DNA of 62,746 nucleotides from an uncultured Bacteroidales bacterium (GTDB lineage: Bacteria > Bacteroidota > Bacteroidia > Bacteroidales > Paludibacteraceae), in contig CALUOH010000001.1 in assembly GCA_944322025.1 (NCBI GenBank), positions 1 to 62,746 on the forward strand, read 5' to 3'. Under the pieces are notes generated by a model. That model made no database searches. It saw only the letters and a program-made list of their open reading frames with translations, and was not told the DNA's origin. Made by a program: the position numbers and the translations under genes. Positions 28,022 through 37,176 of this stretch are shown piece by piece. Each line of letters begins with the position of its first letter. Positions within the stretch are counted from its first letter, which is position 1.

Positions 28022-28735
28022 ATGAAAAACAGAAAATACCGCAGGATAAAGATACACAAAGAGGGCTACGCCATACTCTTCTCCCTACTCTCGGTGCTCC
28101 TCGCCTCGAACATAATAGTATATGTCGAGTCGCCAACGCGCGCCATATTCATACTCAACCTCCTAATCTCGGTAGCCACATTCTCATTCTTCGTCTACTT
28201 CTTCCGTAACCCTAGCCGACAGGCAGACATAGACGACCCCAACCTCGTCATCGCTCCCGCCGACGGCCGCATAGTCGTCACTGAACCCACAGAAGTCTAC
28301 GAGTACTTCGACGGCAAACGCATGATACAGGTATCCATATTCATGTCCGTATTCAGCGTCCACGCAAACTGGTATCCAATCAACGGCATGGTACGCTACT
28401 CACGCCACCACAACGGCCGCCACGTAGCGGCCTACCTTCCCAAGTCAAGCCACGAGAACGAACACTCCTCCGTCGTGATACAGAGCGAGAACAAGCACCT
28501 CATAATGGTGCGCCAGATAGCCGGCGCACTCGCGCGCCGCATCATAACATACGCCGCGCCAAACCACGCATGCCACCTCAACGAACACCTCGGCTTCATA
28601 AAATTCGGCTCCCGCGTCGACATATTCCTCCCCGAAGACAGCGAGATATTCGTCCAGATAGGAGACCAGACACGTGGTAACGAAACCATAATCGCCCGAC
28701 TGCCGGACTGCCAAAATGAAACAGACCGACTCTGA
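28022..28735 (+). CDS. psd: Phosphatidylserine decarboxylase
   Basis: Psd makes phosphatidylethanolamine from phosphatidylserine. This is the short archaeal-like form (237 residues) with two N-terminal membrane segments, the core APADGRIVVTEP, IFMSVFSVHANWYPING, and the self-cleavage site GFIKFGSRVD, where cutting before Ser makes the pyruvoyl cofactor. It follows cdsA directly, linking two steps of phospholipid synthesis in one operon, and overlaps the CPBP protease gene by 20 bases. Confidence 0.92.
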   Translation: MKNRKYRRIKIHKEGYAILFSLLSVLLASNIIVYVESPTRAIFILNLLISVATFSFFVYFFRNPSRQADIDDPNLVIAPADGRIVVTEPTEVYEYFDGKRMIQVSIFMSVFSVHANWYPINGMVRYSRHHNGRHVAAYLPKSSHENEHSSVVIQSENKHLIMVRQIAGALARRIITYAAPNHACHLNEHLGFIKFGSRVDIFLPEDSEIFVQIGDQTRGNETIIARLPDCQNETDRL

Positions 28736-29606
28736 CTCATTCTCTCGCCACTTGTGGGAGGAACACCGGCAGCTCCTCGCGCCTGCCTTGGTCTTCCTCG
28801 CAGCCGCATTCATCACACCGCTGCTGACATCAATACTCGCGCTCGCGGTACCGGGATGTACGGAAAACACGCTGTACTCCCGCATCATACAGGTATTGTC
28901 ATCCATCCTGCTGTTCGGCATGCCCCCTATTGCCTACGCCCTCACCGCCCGCGAAAACCCCGCCGCCAGCCTCGGCCTCATCCGCCCGCGCACAGCCGAC
29001 TGGACTTATCTCCTGATTGTCATCATATCCTCCATCCCCGCAGTCAACCTGCTGTCCGACATCAACCTCTCCATCCACCTGCCGGAATCCATGCAGACAC
29101 TCGAAGCGCAGATACGGGAGAGCCACCGCCAGAGCGAACTCTCCACTGACCGCCTCCTCAACGTCAGCAGCCCAGCCCTCATGCTCGCAAACATCATCAC
29201 CATAGCCCTCATACCCGCCGTCACCGAAGAACTCTTCTTCCGTGGCTGGATACAGACCTCTCTCGCACGCCGCATGAACCCGCACATCGCCATCTTAATC
29301 ACGGCCATCGTATTCAGCGCGCTACACTTCCAGCCCCTCGCTTTCATCCCACGCACAGCATTCGGCCTCATATACGGCTACATACTCCTGCGGTCAGGCT
29401 CTCTCTGGCTCACGATGACAGCACACTTCGTCAACAATGCCGTCATAGTCCTCTTCGCCTACCTCTCCACAGCCTACGGCATAGGCATCGACACCCAGTC
29501 GCCCGGCACAGGGTCGTCATGGTCGCTCGCCCTCGCCGGTCTGGCACTGCTCATCTTCGCTCTGGCACGCATGAAACACGCGACTGAAACGAAGCACAGC
29601 ACATAG
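28716..29606 (+). CDS. CPBP-family (CAAX-type) intramembrane metalloprotease
   Basis: The 296-residue membrane protein has the ABI/CPBP motifs EELFFRGW (EExxxR) and FSALHFQPL (FxxxH), which hold the predicted catalytic Glu and His. About eight hydrophobic segments are visible. Substrates of bacterial members are mostly unknown. It overlaps the end of psd, so it is translated with the phospholipid genes, though a functional link is only inferred. Confidence 0.87.
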   Translation: MKQTDSDSFSRHLWEEHRQLLAPALVFLAAAFITPLLTSILALAVPGCTENTLYSRIIQVLSSILLFGMPPIAYALTARENPAASLGLIRPRTADWTYLLIVIISSIPAVNLLSDINLSIHLPESMQTLEAQIRESHRQSELSTDRLLNVSSPALMLANIITIALIPAVTEELFFRGWIQTSLARRMNPHIAILITAIVFSALHFQPLAFIPRTAFGLIYGYILLRSGSLWLTMTAHFVNNAVIVLFAYLSTAYGIGIDTQSPGTGSSWSLALAGLALLIFALARMKHATETKHST

Positions 29607-29633
29607 TCCTGTTGCAGTTATAGAGAACCATAT

Positions 29634-29664
29634 AAAAAGAAAGGCATCCCCTGATGGGGATGCC
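29634..29664 (-). terminator. Terminator downstream of prfC
   Basis: GGCATCCCC and GGGGATGCC form a 9-bp stem with a short loop. On the minus strand it is followed by a T-rich run, so it mainly serves prfC; the convergent CPBP gene may also use it. Confidence 0.8.
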
Positions 29665-29687
29665 TCTGCCTGTAATTTCTTGGTGAG

Positions 29688-31262
29688 CTAAAACTCGCTT
29701 GTAAAATGGAAGCGTATCTTCGGGAAATCCGCCTGTGCCATCTGTAATAGATAACCGCTCTCGGCGAGAAACACATCGCGCCCGTCCTTGTCCGTCGCCA
29801 TATACTGGAACTTCCTCCGCTTGAAATTCTCAAGCTCCTCCGCGTCATCGCTCTCTATCCAGCACGCCTTGTAGAGCGAGACTGGCTCCCAGCGGCACTG
29901 CGCCCCGTACTCGTGCAGCAGCCTGTACTCTATCACCTCGAACTGCAACTGCCCCACCGTACCGACTATCCTGCGGTTATTGTTCGAGTGGGTGAACAGC
30001 TGAGCCACGCCCTCGCCCATAAGCTGGTCGAGACCCTTCTGCAATTGCTTCGTCTTCATCGGGTCTGCGTTTTCTATATACTTGAACATCTCCGGAGAGA
30101 AGCTCGGCAGACCCTTGAAATGCAGCTCCTCGCCCGAAGTCAGCGTATCGCCTATCTTAAAGTTACCCGTATCCGGCAGACCCACTATGTCACCCGCATA
30201 GGCCTCGTCCACAGTCTCTTTCTTCTGCGCCATGAACGCCGTCGGAGCGGAGAACTTCAGCATCTTCCCCAGACGTATATGCTTGTAGTTCACATTCCTC
30301 TCGAAGCGGCCGGAACATACCTTCACAAACGCTATGCACGACCTGTGGTTCGGGTCCATGTTAGCGTGTATCTTGAATACGAAGCCCGTAAACGCCTCCT
30401 CTGTCGGCACTACGCGTCTCTCCTCCGCCTCTACGGGCAGCGGCGCGGGAGCAATCTCCACAAAACAGTCAAGCAACTCTCTCACGCCGAACGTGTTCAG
30501 CGCAGACCCGAAGAACACCGGCGCGATGTCCGCCGCCAGATAATCGTTCACGTCGAACGGGTCATACACCCCGTCTATAAGTTCCAAGTCCTGACGCAGT
30601 TTCGCCGCATCCTCCTCTCCCACCATAGTGTCAAGCTCAGCCGAGTCAATGTCTACCGCCACCGTCTCGCTGACCTTCTGCTTGTTTGGCGTATAGAGAT
30701 TCAACTTCTCCTGATATATGTTGTATACCCCCTTGAACTTCATGCCCATGTTTATAGGCCACGACAGCGGGCGCACCCCTATGCCGAGTTCTGCTTCAAG
30801 CTCATCCAGCAGGTCGAACGGGTCTTTACCCTCGCGGTCCATCTTGTTCACGAAAATCATCACGGGCGTTTTCCTCATCGTGCACACCTGCATCAGCTTC
30901 CGCGTCTGTGCCTCCACACCCTTGGCCGCATCTACTACGATTATCACGCTGTCCACCGCCGTCAGTGTACGGAACGTATCCTCCGCGAAATCCTGATGGC
31001 CGGGTGTATCGAGTATGTTTATCTTATAGCCCCGGTACTCGAAGCCCATTACTGATGTGGCAACCGAGATGCCCCTCTGCTTCTCTATCTCCATCCAGTC
31101 CGACGTGGCGGTCTTCTTTATCTTGTTGCTCTTCACCGCTCCGGCCACATGTATAGCACCGCCGTACAGCAGCAGCTTCTCCGTCAGCGTGGTCTTGCCC
31201 GCGTCCGGGTGTGATATAATGGCGAAAGTCCTCCGCCTGTTAATCTCCTGTTCGTAAGCCAT
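29688..31262 (-). CDS. prfC: Peptide chain release factor 3
   Basis: RF3 is the GTPase that removes RF1 or RF2 from the ribosome after termination. The 524 residues show G1 [14 protein letters not shown]2 region [11 protein letters not shown]3 [12 protein letters not shown] and G4 [10 protein letters not shown]. The RF3-specific C-terminal domain with [11 protein letters not shown] follows. The length is typical. It has its own promoter (31308-31315) and is a single-gene unit. Confidence 0.95.
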   Translation of the reverse strand: MAYEQEINRRRTFAIISHPDAGKTTLTEKLLLYGGAIHVAGAVKSNKIKKTATSDWMEIEKQRGISVATSVMGFEYRGYKINILDTPGHQDFAEDTFRTLTAVDSVIIVVDAAKGVEAQTRKLMQVCTMRKTPVMIFVNKMDREGKDPFDLLDELEAELGIGVRPLSWPINMGMKFKGVYNIYQEKLNLYTPNKQKVSETVAVDIDSAELDTMVGEEDAAKLRQDLELIDGVYDPFDVNDYLAADIAPVFFGSALNTFGVRELLDCFVEIAPAPLPVEAEERRVVPTEEAFTGFVFKIHANMDPNHRSCIAFVKVCSGRFERNVNYKHIRLGKMLKFSAPTAFMAQKKETVDEAYAGDIVGLPDTGNFKIGDTLTSGEELHFKGLPSFSPEMFKYIENADPMKTKQLQKGLDQLMGEGVAQLFTHSNNNRRIVGTVGQLQFEVIEYRLLHEYGAQCRWEPVSLYKACWIESDDAEELENFKRRKFQYMATDKDGRDVFLAESGYLLQMAQADFPKIRFHFTSEF

Positions 31263-31307
31263 ATACCTAATGCTCTCTATGCGTTAAACCTCATGAATTC
31301 CGAACTG

Positions 31308-31315
31308 CAAAAATA
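31308..31315 (-). promoter_or_regulatory. -7 element of prfC
   Basis: The minus strand reads TATTTTTG, matching TAnnTTTG, 46 bases before the prfC start. Confidence 0.5.
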
Positions 31316-31318
31316 GTA

Positions 31319-31347
31319 CAAAAAAACGGGACCCGAAAGCCCCGTTT
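31319..31347 (-). terminator. Terminator of the lipoprotein island
   Basis: AAACGGG and CCCGTTT form a stem, with a run of T on the minus strand beyond it. It lies directly after the stop of the broken lipoprotein gene. Confidence 0.75.
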
Positions 31348-31349
31348 CC

Positions 31350-31885
31350 TTACCTCCATTCTGTATAGCCCGGTTGTATTATCGTTTTTAAAGTATCTAT
31401 TTGGAAGCTAAACTTACCGTAATAATAATTGAAATCAAACGCATGAAAACGGCACTCAACCTCATAATATTTGTCACCCAATTTTGTTAGAGTCGCATAG
31501 CCTGTATTTCCCTCCCGTCCATCAAGATCTATATCAACCCACCGGATATCCTTCTGTTCCAAATTTTGATGCATAACACTATATTCTCCTACGGGCAATT
31601 TACCCCCTTTCACCATATCCACTGGTTGAGGTTCAAAGAAAAAACAAAACTGCGCAATACGGACTGTATCATCATTAGAATAATCACCCACAAAATGAAG
31701 AGCCTTTGTAACGCTGTCACCTTTATTCTCCACATAGCATCCTGCTCCGTCAAAAAACAGCCTCATATCCCCAACGTATATTGTGTCATAGAGCGGCTCC
31801 TTTTCCTTCTGTGGAGGATTAGGTTAACGCAGCCTGTCATCTGCACCAGCAACAGTATCACCATCAATAACAACGTTCTATTCAT
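31350..31885 (-). pseudogene. Lipoprotein gene with a frameshift after the lipobox
   Basis: A start at 31885 gives MNRTLLLMVILLLVQMTGC, a clear lipoprotein signal, but this frame stops at 31763. The following sequence in another frame (PNPPQKEKEPLYDTIYVGD, then MRLFFDG) continues to 31350 and resembles the mature part of the neighbouring lipoprotein (CENPNGP and YDTLYVKDTKLY). One base lost near 31823-31828 would explain the break. Function is unknown. An intact shorter product from 31766 would have no signal peptide. Confidence 0.75.
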
Positions 31886-31896
31886 ATCTCATCGTT

Positions 31897-32433
31897 TTAA
31901 TATTCTTCATATTTACTTTCTATGAAACCCTTGAAGAGTATATACTTACGACCGTTATTCCTGAACTTCAATTTAAGCTCTATCTCATAATAATTGTTCA
32001 CTCTTTTCATGACGTTCACCGTCCCACCCATTGCCCGGTTCTCATCACCTGAATCAAATCCGTGAACTATGGGCAATACCATCATCTGTTTCCCCCTACT
32101 GTAATCCTGTATCTGCCAAGAGTATCCCGCCACATTATACACACCCTCATCTATATACAGGAAATCAACAGATGCAGTATACCACAAGCAGACATATGGA
32201 CATGAAATGCCGTTCTTATCAAAAGCATATATGCCAACTGTCCACATATAATCCATCTCCGGCAAATTGTTATGGTATTCTACAGTACAATATAACTTTG
32301 TATCCTTGACATACAAAGTATCATAGCCCGTATCATCACCATTTGTGTTAGGCCCGTTCGGATTCTCGCATCCCACACACAACATCAATGTCAAAAACAA
32401 TGCAGGAATATAGCATATAAATATATCTCTCAT
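31897..32433 (-). CDS. Small lipoprotein, function unknown
   Basis: The 178-residue protein starts with a lipoprotein signal ending in LMLCVGC; the mature part begins CENPNGPNTNGDD. It is rich in Tyr and Asp and ends with beta-strand-like alternation (NNYYEIELKLKFRNNGRKY). It resembles the broken gene downstream in layout and in the YDT-YV segment, so the two are probably paralogues. No known domain was recognised. The codon use is AT-rich compared with prfC and the DUF2851 gene on either side. Confidence 0.72.
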   Translation of the reverse strand: MRDIFICYIPALFLTLMLCVGCENPNGPNTNGDDTGYDTLYVKDTKLYCTVEYHNNLPEMDYMWTVGIYAFDKNGISCPYVCLWYTASVDFLYIDEGVYNVAGYSWQIQDYSRGKQMMVLPIVHGFDSGDENRAMGGTVNVMKRVNNYYEIELKLKFRNNGRKYILFKGFIESKYEEY

Positions 32434-32445
32434 ATCCGTTCACTT

Positions 32446-32721
32446 TTACCGACCGTCAAAAACTATCCCGTAAACATTGTTATCCTCCTCTTTATCTGCA
32501 TTTTTAACCGGGAACAACAGCTTTATATTCATCATCTCTAAGTACCTCCTTTTCTCTGCTTCATCAATACATTGTCCATAATCATTAGCATCATTCTCTC
32601 CGTGTACATCTACATATATTAATTCATCTGAATAAGGAGAACCATAATCTACACGTTTAAAGCCGACTACCGGATATATCACAGGGTAACAGCAAAAAGA
32701 TACATATGATGATTCATACAT
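32446..32721 (-). CDS. Hypothetical protein of the lipoprotein island
   Basis: The 91-residue product from the ATG at 32721 has a short hydrophobic stretch (SFCCYPVIYPVVGF) and then an acidic, charged remainder. A TATATTTG -7 element at 32731-32724 overlaps the longer possible start at 32736, so a downstream start, or an almost leaderless message, is likely. I do not recognise the family. It precedes the two lipoprotein genes and may be in the same transcript. Confidence 0.5.
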   Translation of the reverse strand: MYESSYVSFCCYPVIYPVVGFKRVDYGSPYSDELIYVDVHGENDANDYGQCIDEAEKRRYLEMMNIKLLFPVKNADKEEDNNVYGIVFDGR

Positions 32722-32960
32722 GGCAAATATAAACATTATAAATCCATACGCAAACTTTTATCCAATAAAATCTGAAGTATTTAACACAATGGAGTTATAG
32801 AAAGAATGTAGATTGCATACACTCAAGCAATTGAATAATATCAACATTTGTAATAAATGCTGTTAAGACGACATAATGCTACAAACTTGTCATTTAACAT
32901 AAATAAGCACATCATTAGCGCATCACGTCCTAAATTTAACCTCAATTCATAATGGAATGA

Positions 32961-34229
32961 CTATTCAGTCATCATCTGCCGGAACAGCTGGCAGCGCAGG
33001 CAGTCGTGCGGCTCGCAGTAGCGGCGGTACATCTGTATCAGCCCCTGAGAGTGGAGCGCACTCACGTTCTCAAAGCCATAGGAGAGCATGGCGCGCGTGA
33101 TGAAATTATTCTCCGGCCGGATGGCTTCCAGCAAGTGCAAAGCCCTTTCCGCATACGCCTCATTGCCCACGTACTCCCCGTATGCAAAGCAGAACGGCAC
33201 TACTGTATTGATTATCAAGATGTCAGCCGATGACGGCGCAATCCGTTTCCTTGACTTTCTCCCGCTCTCGGCGGAGAGTGAAAAATGAGTGTCCCAATAT
33301 GGCGAGGCGTAGCCGTAGAATATGCTGCGCAGACGATGTATATCGGCCGTCTCTACAACGAGGCCGGACAATTGCGGATGGAGATGATATATCGCGGCCA
33401 GCTCAGCCAGACGCACAGCCGGGAATGCCCCCGGACGCATGCGCATGCTTTTCAGCCTGACCTTTACAGGCACAAGGGAAAACTTGCGGCGCAGGTGATC
33501 ATATTCGCGCAGAAGTTCCGCAGTGTATGCGTCTGGCTCTTTCACCCCCTCCAGCAGCCCGGCCTGCCCCAAGAACAGCGCCTCGAGCTGCACCGCGCTG
33601 TCGCAGTGCTTGCACACCGCCGTATAGGGTATCGACATGGCAAGAGCCTCCATGGCATCGGAATTTGTGCCGAAGCCGAAGCTCCTGAAGAGAGAGACAA
33701 AGAATGCCCGCTCCCAGTCGCCCGCCGACATCTCCAACAGCCCCCTCATTCTCAGCGACTTATCCTCCATGCGCTCTACGGCACAACGCTCTACCCACAC
33801 GGCACGGTGCGTGCCGTCGACACGTCCGAGATAGGGCAGGCAGCGGCATAGCCCTCCGCTCCCATTCTGCACACCGTCATACACAGCCATGACATGCTCC
33901 GGCACATCGAGGCGCAACGTGGGCATCGGCTCGCCGTTGTGCCTGCCCACCATCACGTCATTCTTCCACACCACGTGAAGCAGGAGGCTGTCATAGGCGC
34001 GGTCGCTCTCGTGCCCATGCCTGTACCAGTCGCTTGCGGCACAGTGTATCTCCACATTGCCCGCCCAGACCTTGCCGTCCATGCGTATCTTCGCATTGAA
34101 AGCATCAGGCCCGGCATCGCGGTTGGGGCGGCCGGGGTCTATTATCTCTATCTCTGTGCCGTCAGTAAGTCGCTGGTGCGTGGCATACAGGCGGTTGAAC
34201 CAGACGTACTGTAAAAACTGTTCATCCAT
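32961..34229 (-). CDS. DUF2851 family protein
   Basis: The 422-residue protein begins MDEQFLQYVWFNRLY and continues with GPDAFNAKIRMDG and GNVEIHCAASDWYRHGHE, which are recognisable DUF2851 features of Bacteroidota. The fold of the N-terminal part (E-I-H, D-W-H pattern) recalls nuclease-like domains, but no activity is established. The C-terminal end has four cysteines within LRCQLF and nearby, possibly metal-binding. Confidence 0.8.
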   Translation of the reverse strand: MDEQFLQYVWFNRLYATHQRLTDGTEIEIIDPGRPNRDAGPDAFNAKIRMDGKVWAGNVEIHCAASDWYRHGHESDRAYDSLLLHVVWKNDVMVGRHNGEPMPTLRLDVPEHVMAVYDGVQNGSGGLCRCLPYLGRVDGTHRAVWVERCAVERMEDKSLRMRGLLEMSAGDWERAFFVSLFRSFGFGTNSDAMEALAMSIPYTAVCKHCDSAVQLEALFLGQAGLLEGVKEPDAYTAELLREYDHLRRKFSLVPVKVRLKSMRMRPGAFPAVRLAELAAIYHLHPQLSGLVVETADIHRLRSIFYGYASPYWDTHFSLSAESGRKSRKRIAPSSADILIINTVVPFCFAYGEYVGNEAYAERALHLLEAIRPENNFITRAMLSYGFENVSALHSQGLIQMYRRYCEPHDCLRCQLFRQMMTE

Positions 34230-34320
34230 CGAAAGATACTATTAGCGGATAACCTGTCACTCAAGGGGCAAATATGGCCTGCGGCTTGCCGGAATGCGCC
34301 ATAACCACCGTGTGTCAGCA

Positions 34321-34338
34321 CAAAGATAGGCAAAGTTA
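34321..34338 (-). promoter_or_regulatory. Two overlapping-range -7 elements before the DUF2851 gene
   Basis: On the minus strand TAACTTTG (34338-34331) and TATCTTTG (34328-34321) lie in tandem, about 90 bases before the start codon. Confidence 0.5.
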
Positions 34339-34424
34339 TGTCAGCGGCAAAGTGTGATGTCTGTTTTTTCCGTCCGAGGAGGAGGCGAGGATGGTGCAGC
34401 GTTCACGGTGCGGGATGGGGAGAC

Positions 34425-34487
34425 GCTTCGGAGGGCCTTCGGAGGAGCTTCGGCGAGAGTACGTGTTTTTAACCACTTTTTACAATG
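34425..34487 (+). repeat. Dispersed intergenic repeat, copy D
   Basis: The core at 34453-34472 is CGAGAGTACGTGTTTTTAAC, preceded by two or three CTTCGGAGG units and followed by CACTTTTTACA. Confidence 0.75.
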
Positions 34488-34530
34488 GAAGAGCGGGAGG
34501 AGGCACATGGCGGAAAATGTGGTGCTTATA

Positions 34531-34562
34531 TTTGGCAGAGACGGAATTATCGCTTACCTTTG
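34531..34562 (+). promoter_or_regulatory. First promoter upstream of the CofE-like gene
   Basis: TTTG at 34531-34534 and TACCTTTG at 34555-34562 are 20 bases apart. The -7 is followed by TTTCACGAA, as in the third promoter. Confidence 0.6.
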
Positions 34563-34603
34563 TTTCACGAAGAGAGGCGGCGGTCCGGCAAAGCCCAAAC
34601 GGG

Positions 34604-34635
34604 TTTGGTTTTGCACTCGCCTTGCACTATCTTTG
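34604..34635 (+). promoter_or_regulatory. Second promoter upstream of the CofE-like gene
   Basis: TTTG at 34604-34607 and TATCTTTG at 34628-34635 are 20 bases apart. Confidence 0.6.
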
Positions 34636-34663
34636 TGCTATCGCACGAAGACAAGAGGCACCT

Positions 34664-34800
34664 CGGCAGTGCCATATGCCAGACTGCCGTCGGTCATTAC
34701 ATTATGCAGCACCGTAGCATGCCATTGTGCCGAGGCACATGTCCTCCTACGGCACAACATAATGTAATGCAAAACTGGCGTTTTGCATATGCACTGCGCT
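34664..34800 (+). other. Inverted-repeat cluster, possible structured leader
   Basis: CGGCAGT/ACTGCCG form one stem. CATTACATTATG pairs with CATAATGTAATG about 50 bases later, with CCGTAG/CTACGG inside. TGTGCC/GGCACA forms the innermost stem, and GCAAAAC/GTTTTGC forms a hairpin after it. No known RNA family was recognised. Confidence 0.5.
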
Positions 34801-34810
34801 CGGTTTTCAG

Positions 34811-34818
34811 TATCTTTG
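34811..34818 (+). promoter_or_regulatory. Third -7 element upstream of the CofE-like gene
   Basis: TATCTTTG is followed by TTTCACGAA, repeating the block after the first promoter. The start codon is 83 bases downstream. Confidence 0.5.
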
Positions 34819-34900
34819 TTTCACGAAATGAGGTAACGCGGGGAAGGAGACCATGACTTCCGCCGGAGAGAAACAACCAATTTTTATATTCTGACTGACT

Positions 34901-35596
34901 ATGGATTATGTAGCTAACGAAGGGAAGAAACTTACTATCGAGGTAAACGGGGAGAACTATCTCAGGATACCGGTCAAGACGCATGTCATCATGAAAGAGG
35001 ATAACCTCGCGGATGTGGTTGACCAATATACCAAGGAGATACGCCGCCCGGGCGACATCATATTTTGCAGCGAGAAAATCATTGCCATCACACAGGGACG
35101 TTCGTTCCCCATTGACGAGATACACCCCTCGCGCCTCGCACGTTTCCTCGTGAAGTTCGTATACAAATCGCCATACGGCATCGGGCTGGGCAGCCCCTAT
35201 ACTATGCAGCTCGCCATAGAGGATGTGGGTGTGCCACGCATACTGCTCGGCTGCTTCTGTGCCGCTGTGACTAAACCGTTCGGCATCAGGGGTGTGTTCT
35301 ACAAAGTGTGCGGGCAGAAGGCGTACGCCATAGACGGCCCGTGCGACTACACGATACCGCCCTACAACAAATATGCAAAGATGGCTCCGAAGGACCCGGA
35401 CAAGGTGGCCAGACAGATGAAGGAGCGTCTCGGCAACGAGTTTATCGTCCTCGACGCGAATGACCTCAATGTGGATATACTCGGCAAATCGAGCAAGAGC
35501 CTTGATGACAATTTCCTCAAAGCCCTGTTCAAAGACAACCCCCTCGGCCAGTCATCGCAGCAGACGCCGATAGCTATCGTCAGGAAAGCAGAATAA
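34901..35596 (+). CDS. CofE-like (coenzyme F420 gamma-glutamyl ligase family) protein
   Basis: The 231-residue protein matches the bacterial COG1478-type family: IPVKTHVI, GDIIFCSEKIIAITQGR and the conserved DANDLNVDILG region. True CofE adds glutamate to F420, but no other F420 genes are in the window and Bacteroidota are not known to make F420. The real substrate is therefore open. It has an unusually long upstream region with several promoters and hairpins. Confidence 0.8.
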   Translation: MDYVANEGKKLTIEVNGENYLRIPVKTHVIMKEDNLADVVDQYTKEIRRPGDIIFCSEKIIAITQGRSFPIDEIHPSRLARFLVKFVYKSPYGIGLGSPYTMQLAIEDVGVPRILLGCFCAAVTKPFGIRGVFYKVCGQKAYAIDGPCDYTIPPYNKYAKMAPKDPDKVARQMKERLGNEFIVLDANDLNVDILGKSSKSLDDNFLKALFKDNPLGQSSQQTPIAIVRKAE

Positions 35597-35650
35597 AACA
35601 TAAACCGGGAAACGGCAGGCCTGTTTTTCCCACTAATAACAAAATCAATT

Positions 35651-35845
35651 ATGATTGAAAAGATTGGCAGCAACGCCGGGGCAGTATGGAATACCCTGAA
35701 CACTGGAGAAATGGAGATTAAAGAACTCAAGAAAAGGGTCAAACTCAACGACAAGGAACTGTGGGCAGCCATCGGCTGGCTCGCACGCGAAGACAAACTC
35801 GCTATAAGAGAGCAGGAGAAAGAGATATTTCTATCCCTGAAATGA
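35651..35845 (+). CDS. Small winged-helix protein (DUF2582)
   Basis: The 64-residue protein (MIEKIGSNAGAVWNTL, then KELKKRVKLNDKELWAAIGWLARE) has the compact winged helix-turn-helix pattern of the DUF2582 family common in Bacteroidota. A DNA-binding role is inferred from the fold only. It lies 54 bases after the CofE-like gene and is likely in the same transcript. Confidence 0.82.
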   Translation: MIEKIGSNAGAVWNTLNTGEMEIKELKKRVKLNDKELWAAIGWLAREDKLAIREQEKEIFLSLK

Positions 35846-35863
35846 CTGTAGATGACTGCTGAG

Positions 35864-35895
35864 TCGTGTGCGTGGTGAGATTCCTTGTCTCCCCA
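35864..35895. terminator. Hairpin between convergent genes
   Basis: GTGCGTGG pairs with CCACGCAC, with further AGA/TCT pairing inside, between the winged-helix gene and trmB. A T-run is missing, so termination is less certain. Confidence 0.5.
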
Positions 35896-35907
35896 CGCAC
35901 AGTCGGC

Positions 35908-36672
35908 TTATATTCCCATGTCAAGTTCCGACCGCTTCTGGCGGCCGAAACTGCGGTATGAGTCAAACTCTATCTCCACCTCCGGCTCAGCCAGCTGTGA
36001 ATCTGATGGCAAACGGAAACAGAGATATTTTATATCAATGCCGCGTGCGAGCCATTGGCGTTCGTAGTATGTCTTTATGGATAGTATGGGGTCATCCCCC
36101 ATTTCAGAGTAAAGGTCAGTAATGGCGACCTCTATCGGCAGGCCGCTCTTCTCGACCATTAGGCGGGTATATGTATAAAGGAAATTGCTGTCTGTCTTCA
36201 AATGGACAAGCCCCCCGTCGACAAGCACTTTCTTGTAGAGCGAAAGGAAGTACGTGGATGTGAGCCGCTTGTTCACCTTTTTCATCTGCGGGTCCGCGAA
36301 CGTAATCCATATCTCATCCACCTCTCCCGGCGAGAAGAAATGCTCTATCGCGTTTATGCCGGTGCGCAGGAAAGCAACATTTTTCATGCCGCATCTGTCG
36401 GCCTCAGTCGCGCCGGTCCACATGCGCGCTCCCTTTATGTCTATCCCTATGAAATTCTTGTCGGGAAACTGGCGCGCCAGCCCGACCGTATACTCCCCTT
36501 TGCCGCAGCCGAGTTCGAGCACTATCGGATTATCGTTGCGGAAATATTCGTCGCGCCACTTGCCGCGCATCGGGAAAGTCGCGCCGTTATGCATTATGTC
36601 ATTGTACGACAACTGGAATACGTTAGACAAAGCATCCATGTCGGCAAATTTCTTCAGCTTGTTTTTCCCCAT
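35908..36672 (-). CDS. trmB: tRNA (guanine-N7-)-methyltransferase
   Basis: TrmB makes m7G46 in tRNA using AdoMet. The 254-residue protein has the AdoMet motif [16 protein letters not shown] near residue 52, [13 protein letters not shown], and the catalytic region [17 protein letters not shown]. It is the last gene of the holB-ricT-gldH-trmB cluster, six bases after gldH. Confidence 0.93.
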   Translation of the reverse strand: MGKNKLKKFADMDALSNVFQLSYNDIMHNGATFPMRGKWRDEYFRNDNPIVLELGCGKGEYTVGLARQFPDKNFIGIDIKGARMWTGATEADRCGMKNVAFLRTGINAIEHFFSPGEVDEIWITFADPQMKKVNKRLTSTYFLSLYKKVLVDGGLVHLKTDSNFLYTYTRLMVEKSGLPIEVAITDLYSEMGDDPILSIKTYYERQWLARGIDIKYLCFRLPSDSQLAEPEVEIEFDSYRSFGRQKRSELDMGI

Positions 36673-36678
36673 GAGACC

Positions 36679-37176
36679 CTACTGTTTCTGGTGAGATATT
36701 TTTTCGACAGTCAATCCAATATTGCAGATTCCATCGAGGTTTTCTACCCTCATGCCGTGCTTGACACCAAACACGTATTCGCCCGGCTTGTCCACGTGCA
36801 ACGTGTCTATATACACCTCTGAGAGCGTATGCAGCGACCCAACACCCGAACCTATCCAGCGGCCGCTGTTGTCTGACAGGAAAATCTCCATTGTATCGCG
36901 CACTGCCACGGAGTCTGCCGCCACGCGGTCAATAAAGAGCCACAGGTTCTGCCACGCGTATCTGTCGTCATTGCGCACCATGATATTGACCTGAAAATCC
37001 TCGGTTTCATCGAGTATTTCGGGAGTGAACGTCACCGGGAAACAGAGCGCGGAATCCATGCTCCACCCCTCGGGACTGACCTCACGGCTTTCGCTGTAAC
37101 AGGTATTGCCCGAACATGAGGACATAAGTGCCGCACACAGACCCATCACACAAATCACTATATACCGCATAGACAT
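36679..37176 (-). CDS. gldH: Gliding-motility-type lipoprotein GldH
   Basis: The 165-residue protein has a lipoprotein signal with the lipobox ALMSSC and the GldH-type mature domain (VNIMVRNDDRYAWQNLWLFI, VGSLHTLSEVYIDTL). GldH is needed for gliding in Flavobacterium, but it is found in many non-gliding Bacteroidales where the role is unclear. The ATG follows the ricT stop directly, so the two are translationally coupled. Confidence 0.87.
   Translation of the reverse strand: MSMRYIVICVMGLCAALMSSCSGNTCYSESREVSPEGWSMDSALCFPVTFTPEILDETEDFQVNIMVRNDDRYAWQNLWLFIDRVAADSVAVRDTMEIFLSDNSGRWIGSGVGSLHTLSEVYIDTLHVDKPGEYVFGVKHGMRVENLDGICNIGLTVEKISHQKQ

Larger units (their letters stand above)
34230..34900. 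other. Long upstream region with repeat, three promoters and hairpins
   Basis: Between divergent genes it contains a dispersed repeat (copy D), three plus-strand TAnnTTTG elements, and a cluster of inverted repeats at 34660-34800. It may act as a complex promoter and a structured 5' leader of the CofE-like gene. Confidence 0.6.

Noticed and set aside
32737..32960. Gene or RNA in the AT-rich gap between the lipoprotein island and the DUF2851 gene
   Set aside because: No open frame of useful length, hairpin or promoter beyond the one already listed was found.
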